The notes beneath the pieces are model-generated. The model searched no databases. It was not told the origin of the DNA and saw only the letters and a program-made list of their open reading frames with translations. Below are positions 23,336 through 35,109 of a stretch of DNA of 64,000 nucleotides, in pieces (position 1 is the stretch's first letter; the number at the start of each line of letters is the position of its first letter). The position numbers and the translations under genes are program-made. Origin of the DNA: Nitrobacter sp039808345 (GTDB lineage: Bacteria > Pseudomonadota > Alphaproteobacteria > Rhizobiales > Xanthobacteraceae); contig NZ_CP181167.1 in assembly GCF_047824785.1 (NCBI RefSeq), forward strand, positions 2,170,001 to 2,234,000. Reading direction: 5' to 3'.

Positions 23336-24414
23336 GCGCCCGACCGCTCCGGAAACAGCAGGCAGGCATCGCCATAGGAATAGAACCGGTAGCCTGCCGC
23401 GATCGCGTGAGCATAAGCCTGTTTCATGGTTTCAAGACCGCTGAAGGCGGAGACCAGCATGAACAGCGTCGATCGCGGCAGATGAAAATTCGTCATCAGG
23501 ATATCGACCGCGCGAAAGCGAAAACCCGGCGTGATGAATATCGCGGTCTCCCCCGTGAACGGCTTGATCCGGCCGCCATCATCCACCGCACTTTCCAAAA
23601 GCCGCAGCGATGTCGTACCAACCGCGACGATCCGGCCGCCGCGCGACCGCGCCGTGTTCAGTGCGTCGGCGGTCTCCTTGGATATCGTGCCCCATTCCGA
23701 ATGCATCCGGTGCCCGGCGGTGTCATCGACCTTTACCGGAAGAAACGTACCCGCGCCGACATGCAGGGTGATCCGATGAAGATCCACGCCGCGATCACGC
23801 AGCGCCGCCTCGATCTCCGGCGTGAAATGCAGACCCGCAGTGGGCGCCGCGACCGCGCCCTCATGAGCCGCGAACATGGTCTGGTAATCTGCCGCATCGC
23901 GATCGTCGGGTGCGCGCTTCGAAGCAATATAGGGCGGCAGCGGCGTTGAGCCCAGTTCGGCGATGGCCTGGTCCAGCATCGGCCCGTGAAACGAGAAGGC
24001 GAACGTCACTTCGCCCTCCTCGCCCTTGCTTTCGACCCGCGCGTCGAGATGCCCCAGCAAGCACACCCGTCCCTCGGTGCCGAAACGAACGATGTCTCCC
24101 GCCATGAGCTTCCTGGCCGACCTGACCAACGCGCTCCAGCGAGAACCGTCGAGGCGCTTGATCAGCGTTGCGTCGATCCTCGGTTCCGCCTCGCGACCGA
24201 TACGGCGGCCACGCAACTGAGCGGCGATGACACGCGTATCATTCACGACGAGCTGATCACCTGGCCGCAACCATTCCGGAAGATCGCTCACCCGCTGGTC
24301 GCGCACACCGGGCCCGGGCCGCACCACGAGCATCCGCGCGGAATCGCGCGGGCTCGCCGGGCGCAGCGCAATGCTCTCGGCCGGCAGCTCGAAATCGAAG
24401 AGATCGGTTAGCAT
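23332..24414 (-). CDS. queA: S-adenosylmethionine:tRNA ribosyltransferase-isomerase
   Basis: Converts preQ1 in tRNA to epoxyqueuosine by transferring the ribosyl part of SAM. The 360-aa protein has the family marks LTDLFDFELPAESIALRPASPRDSARM-like N-terminus, GDQLVVNDTRVIAAQL (about 52-67), AAPTAGLHFT (about 191-200) and TNFHLPRSTLFMLVSAF near the C-terminus. Length is typical (340-365). It is the first gene of the queA-tgt pair, and queF, an earlier enzyme of the same pathway, is at 52964. Confidence 0.95.
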   Translation of the reverse strand: MLTDLFDFELPAESIALRPASPRDSARMLVVRPGPGVRDQRVSDLPEWLRPGDQLVVNDTRVIAAQLRGRRIGREAEPRIDATLIKRLDGSRWSALVRSARKLMAGDIVRFGTEGRVCLLGHLDARVESKGEEGEVTFAFSFHGPMLDQAIAELGSTPLPPYIASKRAPDDRDAADYQTMFAAHEGAVAAPTAGLHFTPEIEAALRDRGVDLHRITLHVGAGTFLPVKVDDTAGHRMHSEWGTISKETADALNTARSRGGRIVAVGTTSLRLLESAVDDGGRIKPFTGETAIFITPGFRFRAVDILMTNFHLPRSTLFMLVSAFSGLETMKQAYAHAIAAGYRFYSYGDACLLFPERSGA

Positions 24415-24431
24415 GGAATGATCAAGCTATG

Positions 24432-24527
24432 GCGTTGTGAGCGAAATGGATGACCTGTTCGCGTGAAGGAACGCGTCAAACATAAAGATAGAGTCCTTCA
24501 CGGCTTCCATGAAGCGGTGAAGGACTC
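24432..24527. repeat. Decayed hairpin repeat module, family A
   Basis: A degenerate core hairpin (24432-24475) begins 18 bp upstream of the queA start. After the spacer CATAAAGATA comes an intact second hairpin with arms GAGTCCTTCACGG and GGTGAAGGACTC (24491-24527), close to that at 21746. A separate ATGGCCGG palindrome follows at about 24570. Confidence 0.8.
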
Positions 24528-24623
24528 TATCGGTAACTCGTCACTGACCCTGCCGGCCCGAAACGTCAATGGCCGGAACATATCCGGCCATCGCACGTCG
24601 GTCTGAAGAACAGGAACAGCGTC

Positions 24624-25088
24624 TCAGGCCGCGTCCGCCGCTATGCTGGCCTTGACGATCTTGTCGGGATTTTGCACCGGCTCGCCGCGCTTGATCTTGT
24701 CGACATTCTCCATGCCTTCGATCACCTTGCCCCAGACGGTGTACTGGCCGTCCAGGAAGGAGGCATTGTCGAAGCAGATGAAGAACTGGCTGTCACCCGA
24801 ATCCGGGCTTTGCGCCCGCGCCATGGACGCGGTGCCGCGCACATGTGGCTCCCTGTTGAACTCGGCCTTCAGTTTCTGGCCGGAGCCGCCCATGCCGGTG
24901 CCTTGCGGGCATCCGGTCTGCGCCATGAAGCCGTCGATGACACGGTGGAATACAATGCCGTCATAGAACCCTTCACGCACCAGTTCCTTGATCCGCGCGA
25001 CATGGCCAGGAGCAAGATCAGGACGCATCTCGATCTTCACGGGGCCCTGGGTTGTTTCGAGGATCAAAGTGTTTTCGCTGTCAGCCAT
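24624..25088 (-). CDS. ppiB: Cyclophilin-type peptidylprolyl isomerase, cytosolic
   Basis: The ATG at 25088 (154 aa) begins MADSENTLILETTQGPVKIEM; the longer frame adds a lysine-rich head without support. Cyclophilin motifs are complete: FHRVIDGFMAQTGC (Arg and Phe of the active site), GTASMARAQSPDSGDSQFFI and FLDGQYTVWGKV. No signal peptide, so it acts in the cytoplasm. It follows the related exported cyclophilin by 37 bp, so the two probably arose by duplication and share a transcript. Confidence 0.92.
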   Translation of the reverse strand: MADSENTLILETTQGPVKIEMRPDLAPGHVARIKELVREGFYDGIVFHRVIDGFMAQTGCPQGTGMGGSGQKLKAEFNREPHVRGTASMARAQSPDSGDSQFFICFDNASFLDGQYTVWGKVIEGMENVDKIKRGEPVQNPDKIVKASIAADAA

Positions 25089-25125
25089 GCTTTTCTCTTT
25101 CCGTTTGTAAGGGGTTCGTCCGTTT

Positions 25126-25686
25126 TTACTTGATGTCGGAAGCAACCTGAACCTTCAGCATCTTGTCCGGGTCGGTGACGGTGCCGCTGCTCGAACCGGC
25201 GGGCGCCTTCTTCAACTTGTCCACCACGTCCATGCCCGAGACAACATCGCCCACAACGGTATATTTGCCGTTGAGGAAGGAGGCGTCGGCGAAGCAGATG
25301 AAGAATTGCGAGTTCGCCGAGTCCGGACTTCCCGCGCGCGCCATTCCGACCACGCCGCGCTTGAACGGCACGCTGGAGAACTCGGCCTGAAGGTTCGGAT
25401 ATTTCGAGCCGCCGGTGCCGTTGAAGTTCTTGCCATCGCCCGTCTGCGCCATGAAGCCATCCATGACCCGATGGAACGGCACGTTGTTGTAAAAGCCGTC
25501 ACGAGCGAGTTGCTTGATGCGCTCGGCATGCTTGGGCGCGATGTCGGTCCGCAGCTTGATGATGATCTGTCCCTTCGTGCTGTCGATCACGATCGCGTTC
25601 TGCTTGTCGAGACCGGCCGGCAATGGCTGCGCGAAAGCGGGGACCGCGAACATCAGCGCGGCGACGAGGCCAAAAATTCTAATCAT
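25126..25686 (-). CDS. ppiA: Cyclophilin-type peptidylprolyl isomerase, exported
   Basis: The ATG at 25686 (186 aa) gives a clean signal peptide (MIRIFGLVAALMFAVPAFA), so the enzyme works in the periplasm on proline bonds of secreted proteins. The active-site block FHRVMDGFMAQTGDG and RAGSPDSANSQFFIC are intact. An insertion FNGTGGSKYPN is typical of periplasmic forms. It lies between coaD and the cytosolic cyclophilin on the same strand. Confidence 0.92.
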   Translation of the reverse strand: MIRIFGLVAALMFAVPAFAQPLPAGLDKQNAIVIDSTKGQIIIKLRTDIAPKHAERIKQLARDGFYNNVPFHRVMDGFMAQTGDGKNFNGTGGSKYPNLQAEFSSVPFKRGVVGMARAGSPDSANSQFFICFADASFLNGKYTVVGDVVSGMDVVDKLKKAPAGSSSGTVTDPDKMLKVQVASDIK

Positions 25687-25718
25687 GACAACTCCGGATC
25701 TGAGGAAAATCGGTTCAT

Positions 25719-26216
25719 TCAACCGGCGAATTTGGTCTTGAGCCTGGATGCGACCAGCTGCGGAACGAAAGCCGACACATCGCCGCCCATGGTTGCGATC
25801 TGGCGCACCAGTGTGGCGGTGATCGGGCGGACGCCGGGCGAAGCCGGAACGAACACCGTATGCACGTTGGGAGCCATCGTCTCGTTCATGCCGGCGATCT
25901 GCATTTCATAGTCGAGATCGGTGCCGTCGCGCAGGCCCCGAACCAGAATCGTGGCGCCGGCCTTATGCGCTGCGGCGACCGTCAGATCGTCATACGTCGC
26001 GCAATCAAAAGCGCAGCCGGCTTCGACCGCAACCGGTTCGAACACCGAGCGCGCCATCGCGAGGCGCTCATCCGCCGAAAACAGAGGCGTCTTGGCGGGA
26101 TGAACGCCGACAGCCACGATCAGCCGGTCACACAGGACGACGGCATGTCTGACGACATCGAGATGGCCGTTGGTGACGGGGTCGAACGATCCCGGATAGA
26201 GCGCGACGCGTGGCAT
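25719..26216 (-). CDS. coaD: Phosphopantetheine adenylyltransferase
   Basis: Penultimate step of coenzyme A synthesis: transfers AMP from ATP to 4'-phosphopantetheine in the cytoplasm. The 165-aa protein has the nucleotidyltransferase motif GSFDPVTNGHLDVV (8-21, T/HxGH), RGLRDGTDLDYEMQIAGMN (about 95-113) and the C-terminal PITATLVR. Length is typical for the hexameric bacterial enzyme. It is first in a three-gene group with the two cyclophilins. Confidence 0.95.
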   Translation of the reverse strand: MPRVALYPGSFDPVTNGHLDVVRHAVVLCDRLIVAVGVHPAKTPLFSADERLAMARSVFEPVAVEAGCAFDCATYDDLTVAAAHKAGATILVRGLRDGTDLDYEMQIAGMNETMAPNVHTVFVPASPGVRPITATLVRQIATMGGDVSAFVPQLVASRLKTKFAG

Positions 26217-26225
26217 CGTCCCCCT

Positions 26226-26432
26226 CTAGAGCATGATCCCGAAAAGTGGAAACCGGTTTTCGGATAAGATCATGCTCAAACAAAAAGATAAGCGACGGGT
26301 CTGATTCAACGCAGTTGGATCAGACTCTAGAGCCTTTCCGTTTCTGATCAAATCAGAAACAGGCTCTATGATTTTGATTTAACACGTTTTCTTCACGCGA
26401 ACCGGATTCCACTTCGCTCGAAAACGCTATAG
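26226..26432. repeat. Two family A modules sharing a CTAG
   Basis: 26226-26340 runs from CTAG to CTAG: core hairpin GAGCATGATC (26229-26238)/GATCATGCTC (26268-26277), an AT-rich spacer, then a GTCTGATT/GATCAGAC hairpin. The final CTAG is also the first CTAG of the second module (26337-26432), which has a CTGATCAAATCAG hairpin, then the GCGTTTTC-type core (here ACGTTTTC) with GAAAACGC. The rest of the gap to 26744 shows no gene or clear structure. Confidence 0.88.
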
Positions 26433-26744
26433 CGCGCCTGTTCTGAGGCCGCAAGCTAAGCGGGTTCCGCAATAATCGAAGCGGCGGCCGATATTTATTT
26501 CCGGGCGCCGATCGAACCGGGACCGGGGTGTGCGCGTCTTATCCATATGGGGCCGAGGCAACTGAAATCATTACGGATTCAGGCTCTGTTTCGTTTCAAG
26601 AACCGGGACGAAACAATTCACCCGCGCGATGAAACCACTTTTGTGACGGGCGAAGACATCGCGAAACCAGGGCCGATTATCAATCCGTCCAACAAAGCGG
26701 GCCGCCAAAATCAAACGGACAGGCCCAGATCACAGGGGACCGTC

Positions 26745-26999
26745 ATGATCAAAGCTCTTTCCGCGGTTGCGGTCGCGGCGTTCATCGCAGCCGCCCTCAC
26801 CGTTCTTCCGGGTTTCGCGCCGCAGGTGTCCGCCAGCACGCCCGTTCCGCTCGCCAAGGCCGACCGGCTCGATATCCGGCCCGCAGGCGCGGTCTGCTCG
26901 CAACAGGCCTGGCCGAATTTCGACGTGTCCTGCCTTCGCGCCGCCGGCTCGAGGACGGTGGTTCGTGAAGCCCGGCTGATCACGGCAGGGCATCGCTGA
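26745..26999 (+). CDS. Small secreted cysteine-pair protein, unknown
   Basis: AGGGGAC precedes the ATG at 26745 (84 aa); upstream in-frame codons lack a signal peptide and are not credible. Residues 1-28 form a Sec signal. The mature part has DRLDIRPAGAVCSQQAWPNFDVSCLR, with two cysteines 12 residues apart in a conserved-looking block. It is a type of short periplasmic protein seen widely in Bradyrhizobiaceae, with unknown function. Confidence 0.72.
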   Translation: MIKALSAVAVAAFIAAALTVLPGFAPQVSASTPVPLAKADRLDIRPAGAVCSQQAWPNFDVSCLRAAGSRTVVREARLITAGHR

Positions 27000-27035
27000 T
27001 CCGGATTAGGGAAAAGTCGCGCCATTATTTGATCC

Positions 27036-27104
27036 GGGCATGATCCTGTCCGAAAACCGGTTTTCACTTTGCGCTGGCGCGGCCCACCGGGTCGGGATCA
27101 TGCC

Positions 27105-27107
<3 letters not shown>
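27036..27107. repeat. Family A core hairpin abutting gyrA
   Basis: GGGCATGATC (27036-27045) and GATCATGCCC (27096-27105) enclose the AACCGGTTTTCACTTTGCG loop and an extra GCGCGGCCC segment. The module edge CTA (27105-27107) is the gyrA stop codon read on the minus strand. Confidence 0.82.
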
Positions 27108-29846
<2,739 letters not shown>

Positions 29847-29995
29847 AGAAGGATTCCGGTCGGTTTCTGCTTGGAATCGTATAGCCTATCAAGGCTCCGA
29901 AAACCACCTTCGGCAGTCGCCCAAGGCGGTTTTTTCCCGTCGTTCTTTCAGGTACTTATAAGCCATAACGGCAACCAGAATCTGACGGTGGAACG

Positions 29996-30619
29996 GTGCT
30001 GCTGGACTACGCGCTGACGACCTTCGCGACGCTGATGGTGGTGGTCGATCCGATCGGTCTGGCCCCGGTGTTCCTGTCGATCACCCAGGGCCTGCCGAAG
30101 GCTGCCCGGCGCGGCATCGGCTGGCGCGCCTCGGCTATAGCCGCCGCCATCCTGGTGGCGACGGCGCTCGGCGGCACATGGCTCCTCGCCCGGCTCGGAA
30201 TCGGCCTCCCCGCCTTTCGCATTTCCGGCGGCCTCCTGCTGTTCGTGGTCGCGTTCGAGATGGTGCTGGGTGTCCGCCCGGCGCGAGAGGCCCAGCAGGC
30301 GACCCAGGCGGCGGAGGAGCACGCGCGGAATATCGCGGCTTTTCCGCTGGCTATCCCGATGGTCGCGGGTCCGGGGGCGATCACAGCCACGCTGCTGCTG
30401 GCCGGTCGCGCGGCGGATCAGCCGGTTCAACTGATAGCGCTGATCGCCATCATCATCGCGGTCGCCGCCATTTGCGGCCTCACATTCGCGTTGGCGGGGC
30501 GCGTGGCCGGCGCGCTCGGGCATACCGGCAATGTCGTGCTGTCGCGATTGCTCGGCGTCGTACTGGCCGCTCTCGCCGTCCAGTTCGTCATCGATGGCAT
30601 TCGCGAGGCGTTCGGCTGA
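29996..30619 (+). CDS. MarC family integral membrane protein
   Basis: A 207-aa protein with six membrane segments. MarC signatures are FATLMVVVDPIGLAPVFLSIT (about 10-30) and FPLAIPMVAGPGAITATLLL (about 120-139), both on the first helices of each inverted half. The family's substrate is not established; the old link to multiple antibiotic resistance was withdrawn. The start is GTG at 29996, preceded by GGTGGA. It is divergent from gyrA, with promoters for both expected in the 149-bp gap. Confidence 0.88.
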   Translation: MLLDYALTTFATLMVVVDPIGLAPVFLSITQGLPKAARRGIGWRASAIAAAILVATALGGTWLLARLGIGLPAFRISGGLLLFVVAFEMVLGVRPAREAQQATQAAEEHARNIAAFPLAIPMVAGPGAITATLLLAGRAADQPVQLIALIAIIIAVAAICGLTFALAGRVAGALGHTGNVVLSRLLGVVLAALAVQFVIDGIREAFG

Positions 30620-30682
30620 AAAGAGCACCAGTGAACGTCGCGTCCGCGCGTCAGGCTGGCCTGACCGGCAGCCACGCTACCG

Positions 30683-30870
30683 ATGAAATCAGAAGCGGCG
30701 CTCTATGATATTTATTTAACGCGTTTTCTTCACGCGAACCGGTATCCCCTTTGCTCGAAAACGCTATAGCGGCGGCCGGTCAAATAGAATCAGCGCCGCC
30801 GCTCCAGTTAATTGATCGAGCATCGGATTTATCCCGAAACCGGTTCCCACTTTCGGGTCCGATGCTCTAT
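30683..30870. repeat. Adjacent family A modules
   Basis: The gap 30620-30954 holds a partial AATCAGAAGCG hairpin, a core with arms GCGTTTTC (30721-30728) and GAAAACGC (30767-30774), then from about 30775 a hairpin GCGGCGGCCGG type, and a second core with arms GAGCATCGGA and TCCGATGCTC ending at 30866. The segment 30775-30870 is an inverted near-copy of 59454-59560. Confidence 0.85.
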
Positions 30871-30954
30871 ATCCCTTGATCCCGATGCTTTGTCTTCAAG
30901 CGAACGGGATCCATCGTCGGGTCAAGCCCGAGGACACGCTTCGCTCGAAGCGGG

Positions 30955-31701
30955 TCAGGATTCTGCCGGGGCGGCACCGCCGCTGCTTGAATTATCGCTT
31001 TCCGCCTCCAAGGGCAGGACCAGCGCCAGTTCGAGATCGCCCGCTTCGAGCGGATCCTCGTCGTCGCGCAAAGCCGGATCGTCTGACGGCGTTGGAACGC
31101 TGAACCCGCCCGGCAGACGGGAATCCAGCAGGCCCGTTCCCTTCAATTCTTCCAGGCCCGGCAGGTCGCCGAGGTTTTCGAGGCTGAACTGGGACAGAAA
31201 CGCCTCGGTCGTCCCGAAGGTGAGCGGGCGGCCCGGTGTCTTGCGGCGTCCGCGCGGCTTGATCCACCCGGTCTCCAGCAGCACATCCAGCGTGCCCTTG
31301 GAGGTCACGACGCCCCGGATTTCCTCGATCTCCGCGCGGGTCACGGGCTGATGATAGGCGATGATGGCCAGCACCTCGATCGCCGCGCGCGACAGGCGCC
31401 GTGTCTCCGTGCTTTCCCGCGTCATCAGCCAGGCCAGATCGCCCGCCGTGCGGAACGTCCACTTGTTGGCGATTCGCACCAGGTTGACGCCCCGAGACGC
31501 GTAGTCCGCCTGCAACCGGGCAAGAGCCGATTTGATGTCGACGCCATCGGGCATCCGCTTGGCCAGCGCCGCCTGATCCAACGGCTCGGCGGAAGCGAAC
31601 AGCAGCGCCTCCAGCAAGCGCAATTCCTCGGGCCGCGCCGCGGGCTGCTCCGATAGAGGTTCCTCGAACTGCTCCACGCGCATTTCCGCCAGGCTTGCCA
31701 T
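30955..31701 (-). CDS. scpB: Segregation and condensation protein B
   Basis: Partner of ScpA and SMC in chromosome condensation. The 248-aa product has the winged-helix pair of ScpB: RLLEALLFASAEPLDQAALA (about 24-43), then TRRLSRAAIEVLAIIAYHQPVTRAEIEEIRG (about 100-130) and LDVLLETGWIKPRGRRKTPGRP. An acidic tail of about 60 residues is an extension beyond the core. The ATG at 31701 follows scpA by 21 bp. It is the last gene of nagZ-scpA-scpB. Confidence 0.92.
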   Translation of the reverse strand: MASLAEMRVEQFEEPLSEQPAARPEELRLLEALLFASAEPLDQAALAKRMPDGVDIKSALARLQADYASRGVNLVRIANKWTFRTAGDLAWLMTRESTETRRLSRAAIEVLAIIAYHQPVTRAEIEEIRGVVTSKGTLDVLLETGWIKPRGRRKTPGRPLTFGTTEAFLSQFSLENLGDLPGLEELKGTGLLDSRLPGGFSVPTPSDDPALRDDEDPLEAGDLELALVLPLEAESDNSSSGGAAPAES

Positions 31702-31722
31702 CGCTCGGTCTCCTTCTTCCAA

Positions 31723-32559
31723 TTACTGCACCGGGGTGTCCGGTCCCGCCGTCGGATCGGGTGACGGCTGCGGCGCACGCTTGCGAAAATAAAGCGGCGC
31801 GAAGGCCTCTTTCTGATTCAGATCCATGACGCCCTCGCGCACCAGTTCGAGAGCGGATGCAAAACTCGACGCGAATATGGTGGCGCGCTGCGCCGGATCG
31901 ATGACAAACGTCATCAGATACTCGTCGAGACAGCCCCAATCCTCACCGGAGAGACCGACCAGACGCTCAAGCGAGGCGCGTGCTTCGCTCAACGACCAGA
32001 CCGTGCGCTTGGCCAAGTGAACGGTCGTCAATACGCGCTGCTGACGCTGCACGGCATAGGCGGACAGCAGGTCGAACAAGGTCGCGGTGAATTTCGGATG
32101 CCGGATCTCGGCGATCGACTCGGGATTTCCGCGCGGAAAGATGTCGCGTCCCAGCTGCTGACGATTCATCAGGCGGTTGGACGCCTCGCGGATGGCCTCA
32201 AGCCGACGCAGGCGGTTGGCGAGCGCCGCCGCCATCTCGCCCGCGCTGGGTCCATCCGGGGTCGGCGGTTCCGGCAACAGCAATCGCGATTTCAGGAAGG
32301 CCAGCCACGCCGCCATCACCAGATAGTCGGCGGCCAGTTCGAGACGAATCTTGCGCGCCGCCTCGACAAAAACGAGATATTGATCCGCGAGCGCCAGAAT
32401 GGAGATTTTCGACAGGTCGACCTTCTGCTGCCGCGCAAGCGCGAGCAACAAGTCCAGCGGGCCCTCATAGCCCTCGACATCGACCACGAGCGCCACCTCG
32501 TCGGGGACGACGCGCTCCGTCGGGCGGCCGGTTTCGAACGAAAGAATTTCCGCGCTCAT
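31723..32559 (-). CDS. scpA: Segregation and condensation protein A (kleisin)
   Basis: Kleisin that bridges the SMC heads. The ATG at 32559 gives 278 aa and overlaps the nagZ stop by ATGA; the much longer upstream frame runs inside nagZ and is not used. The N-terminal motif EGYEGPLDLLLALARQQKVDLSKISI (29-54) is diagnostic, followed by ADYLVMAAWLAFLKSRLLLP. The C-terminal winged helix (about 195-255) contacts the other SMC head. scpB follows directly. Confidence 0.93.
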   Translation of the reverse strand: MSAEILSFETGRPTERVVPDEVALVVDVEGYEGPLDLLLALARQQKVDLSKISILALADQYLVFVEAARKIRLELAADYLVMAAWLAFLKSRLLLPEPPTPDGPSAGEMAAALANRLRRLEAIREASNRLMNRQQLGRDIFPRGNPESIAEIRHPKFTATLFDLLSAYAVQRQQRVLTTVHLAKRTVWSLSEARASLERLVGLSGEDWGCLDEYLMTFVIDPAQRATIFASSFASALELVREGVMDLNQKEAFAPLYFRKRAPQPSPDPTAGPDTPVQ

Positions 32560-33575
32560 GCGCTCGCGGCTCCGATCAATGCGTCGAGTTCCGCCCAAGC
32601 CGCTTCGCGGTCGAACGGTTGCGGCGGCTTGCGCGCGGCCAGGGCCTGCTCGGCGCGGTCCAGCTCGGCTCCCGACAGTTCCGGAGTTTCGCCGGCGACC
32701 TGCCGCATCTCGTCCAGCCTGCCGTTGCAGTGCAGGACCATGTCGCACCCGGCCGCGACGATCGCCCTCGTCCGCTGGGCGATCGAGCCCGACAACGCAT
32801 TCATCGACACGTCATCACTCATCAACAATCCCTGAAATCCGATCGAGCCGCGAATCACCTGCTCTATGATTGTCGCAGATGTTGTCGCCGGTTGGGTGGC
32901 ATCAATCGCACTGAACACAACATGTGCGGTCATCGCCATCGGAAGGTCGGAAAGTAGACGAAATGCAGTGAAATCAACGGCCTCAAGCTCGTCTTTCAAG
33001 GTATCCACGACCGGGAGCCGGTGATGGGTGTCCGCGGTCGCCCGTCCATGACCCGGAATATGCTTGAGCACCGGCAGAACACCGCCCTGCTCCAGCCCCT
33101 CGGCAACGGCCCGCGCGATGACTGCGACCTTATGAGGGTCGGTCCCATAAGCGCGATCACCGATGACGGCATCCGCGCCCGGCACCGGAACATCCGCCAG
33201 CGGCAGGCAGTCCACCGTGATGCCGAGATCGGCGAGATCGGCCGCGATCAGCTGCGCGCTGAGCCGAGCGGCCTTCAGTCCCGCGGCCTGATCGCGGTCA
33301 TAGAGGGCGCCGAACGTCGCGCCCGCCGGATAGACGGGCCAATGCGGCGGCCCCAACCGCTGCACGCGGCCGCCTTCCTGATCGATCAGGACGGGCGCAT
33401 CACTATCCCCGACCGCCTCTCGAAACTCCTGAACCAGGCGCGCCACTTGCAGAGGATTGTCGACGTTCCTCTTGAACAGGATGAAACCCCACGGCCGCTC
33501 CGCGCGCAGAAATTCGCGCTCCTCAGTTGTCAGGCTCAGGCCTGACGCTCCCATGATGAATGCGCGCGTGCTCAT
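32556..33575 (-). CDS. nagZ: Beta-N-acetylhexosaminidase, GH3 (peptidoglycan recycling)
   Basis: Cytosolic enzyme removing GlcNAc from anhydro-muropeptides. The 339-aa single-domain GH3 protein shows LIDQEGGRVQRL (63-74), the signature KHIPGHGRATADTHH (171-185) containing the Asp-His pair, and the nucleophile Asp254 in LLMSDDVSM. Length is typical of NagZ. It is first in an operon with scpA and scpB, an order common in alphaproteobacteria. NagZ products influence AmpR-type beta-lactamase control elsewhere, but no such gene is in view. Confidence 0.93.
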   Translation of the reverse strand: MSTRAFIMGASGLSLTTEEREFLRAERPWGFILFKRNVDNPLQVARLVQEFREAVGDSDAPVLIDQEGGRVQRLGPPHWPVYPAGATFGALYDRDQAAGLKAARLSAQLIAADLADLGITVDCLPLADVPVPGADAVIGDRAYGTDPHKVAVIARAVAEGLEQGGVLPVLKHIPGHGRATADTHHRLPVVDTLKDELEAVDFTAFRLLSDLPMAMTAHVVFSAIDATQPATTSATIIEQVIRGSIGFQGLLMSDDVSMNALSGSIAQRTRAIVAAGCDMVLHCNGRLDEMRQVAGETPELSGAELDRAEQALAARKPPQPFDREAAWAELDALIGAASA

Positions 33576-33622
33576 GTCGGCCGATTAGCTCTCACCGGCC
33601 GCGATGGTCAAGGAAACGGCCG

Positions 33623-35008
33623 TTAATTCCTTTGGACGACGCACTGTCCGCCGGCGGATTTGAGGCTTCCGCAGAAGCGCGAAGCCTCGCCGGACGAAGC
33701 GAACGGCCCGACCATGGCGCGATAGTAGACGCCCTTGGCGCCGAGGTCGGCGCGTTTGATCACAGGCGCGCGCGATCCCAGCATCGACGGGAATTTACCC
33801 TGCAGCACCCGGAATGACGCCTGTGCATCCGCCTCATTTCTTTGCGAGGACACCTGGACCAGGTACCCCCCGCTGCCGGACGCCTGTTGCGCCGGATTGG
33901 TCGATGCCATCCGGGCGCGCGTGTCGGCGGCCTGCGAGGATGGCGGCGGCGGCACATTTGCCCCGGGCGGGGCAGCGAGATCAGCCTGATCGCCGCGAAC
34001 CGCCAGTGTCCTGACCTTGCGAGGCTCGTCACCCCCGACCGCGCTGTTGGCGACGGTCGCGGGAGGCTTGATATCCGGAGCCACGCTTGCCGCGGACGGC
34101 GGGTTGTCGTTCTGGTTCAGCGGCGGAAAAACCACACGCGGGCCCGCGTTCACGGCGCTCCTGACATCGACCGGCTGCTCTTCGCGAGACACCACCTGCT
34201 CGGTGCCGTTCTCCGCCGACATCCGGTCCTGAAGCAACTTGCCGACCGCATCACCCGAAATCGCCTGTTGAGGCACGATCTTGTTGGGTTCGGTATCGGC
34301 CCTGATGACCGGCGGCTCACCGTTCGGCGCGCTCCCGACAAAGGTGCGGTACGCATAGGCCGCGCCGGTGCCGACCACCGCGAGCGCCAGAACCGCGACC
34401 ACCGTCGCCATTTTTCCGCGACGGCCGGGAGCCGGCCCATCTTCAGCCTCGCCGTAGCCGTAAGATTCACCGTAGCCGTTCTCGTCGCTGAAAGGCGCTT
34501 CCGGATAGGTCTCGCGCGGAAACTGGCCCTCATAAGCATCGTGTGGAACACGGTCGCCATACGCATAGACCGGCTGATCGTCCGGTAGATTCGCGTACCG
34601 TGCATCGTGGTAACGGTCGGGATCGTCCTGATAAGATTCCGGCTCAGGCTGCTGATGGCTGTCTGGATAAACCGCCGCGCGGCGCAGCACCGGATGCGGC
34701 GAGGATTCGAACTGCTCCGGCGAAGGATCCGGTCGGGCCATCCGCCTCTGAATCCACGATGGCGGCGCTGCTGCCGGTTCTTCTTCGATCGGTTCCTCGA
34801 TCGGCGGCAGCGGCTCAAAATGGTCGACGGGATCATCCACGGGAGCTATCGGCGTTTCCCGTTTGGGCACACCGAAGGAATCGGTCTGACCAATCAGCCG
34901 CGCCAGTTCCGCAAGCGGATCCGGCTCGGGGGGAGTGGTCGCGCGATGGTCGTCGCGCCCGTAATCATCGTCCTCCGGGAAGGGCCGGTCCTGATATCGA
35001 TGAGCCAT
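33623..35008 (-). CDS. SPOR-domain membrane protein
   Basis: The ATG at 35008 gives a 461-aa bitopic protein. The cytosolic N-terminal half (1-195) is acidic, proline- and tyrosine-rich, with many DDD/YGE repeats; a membrane segment (about 203-225, MATVVAVLALAVVGTGAAYAY) is followed by a low-complexity periplasmic linker and a C-terminal SPOR domain (about 378-461, GYLVQVSSQRNEADAQASF ... YYRAMVGPFASSGEA). SPOR domains bind denuded septal glycan, so the protein probably works at the division site like FtsN or DedD. It lies between argS and nagZ, a conserved order in this group. Confidence 0.85.
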   Translation of the reverse strand: MAHRYQDRPFPEDDDYGRDDHRATTPPEPDPLAELARLIGQTDSFGVPKRETPIAPVDDPVDHFEPLPPIEEPIEEEPAAAPPSWIQRRMARPDPSPEQFESSPHPVLRRAAVYPDSHQQPEPESYQDDPDRYHDARYANLPDDQPVYAYGDRVPHDAYEGQFPRETYPEAPFSDENGYGESYGYGEAEDGPAPGRRGKMATVVAVLALAVVGTGAAYAYRTFVGSAPNGEPPVIRADTEPNKIVPQQAISGDAVGKLLQDRMSAENGTEQVVSREEQPVDVRSAVNAGPRVVFPPLNQNDNPPSAASVAPDIKPPATVANSAVGGDEPRKVRTLAVRGDQADLAAPPGANVPPPPSSQAADTRARMASTNPAQQASGSGGYLVQVSSQRNEADAQASFRVLQGKFPSMLGSRAPVIKRADLGAKGVYYRAMVGPFASSGEASRFCGSLKSAGGQCVVQRN

Positions 35009-35109
35009 CGTGATGTCGCGTCCCTTTCGGAAAGGCGCCAACTCGCTCGTTCTAAACGAAACAGCTGCCAATCAAGCCCGTCACGATCCCCTTCATGACG
35101 GCTAACCCA

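Noticed and set aside
32560..32748. Longer N-terminus for scpA
   Set aside because: It lies inside nagZ and is Arg/Gly-rich; the ATG at 32559 overlaps the nagZ stop as ATGA and leads straight into the kleisin motif.
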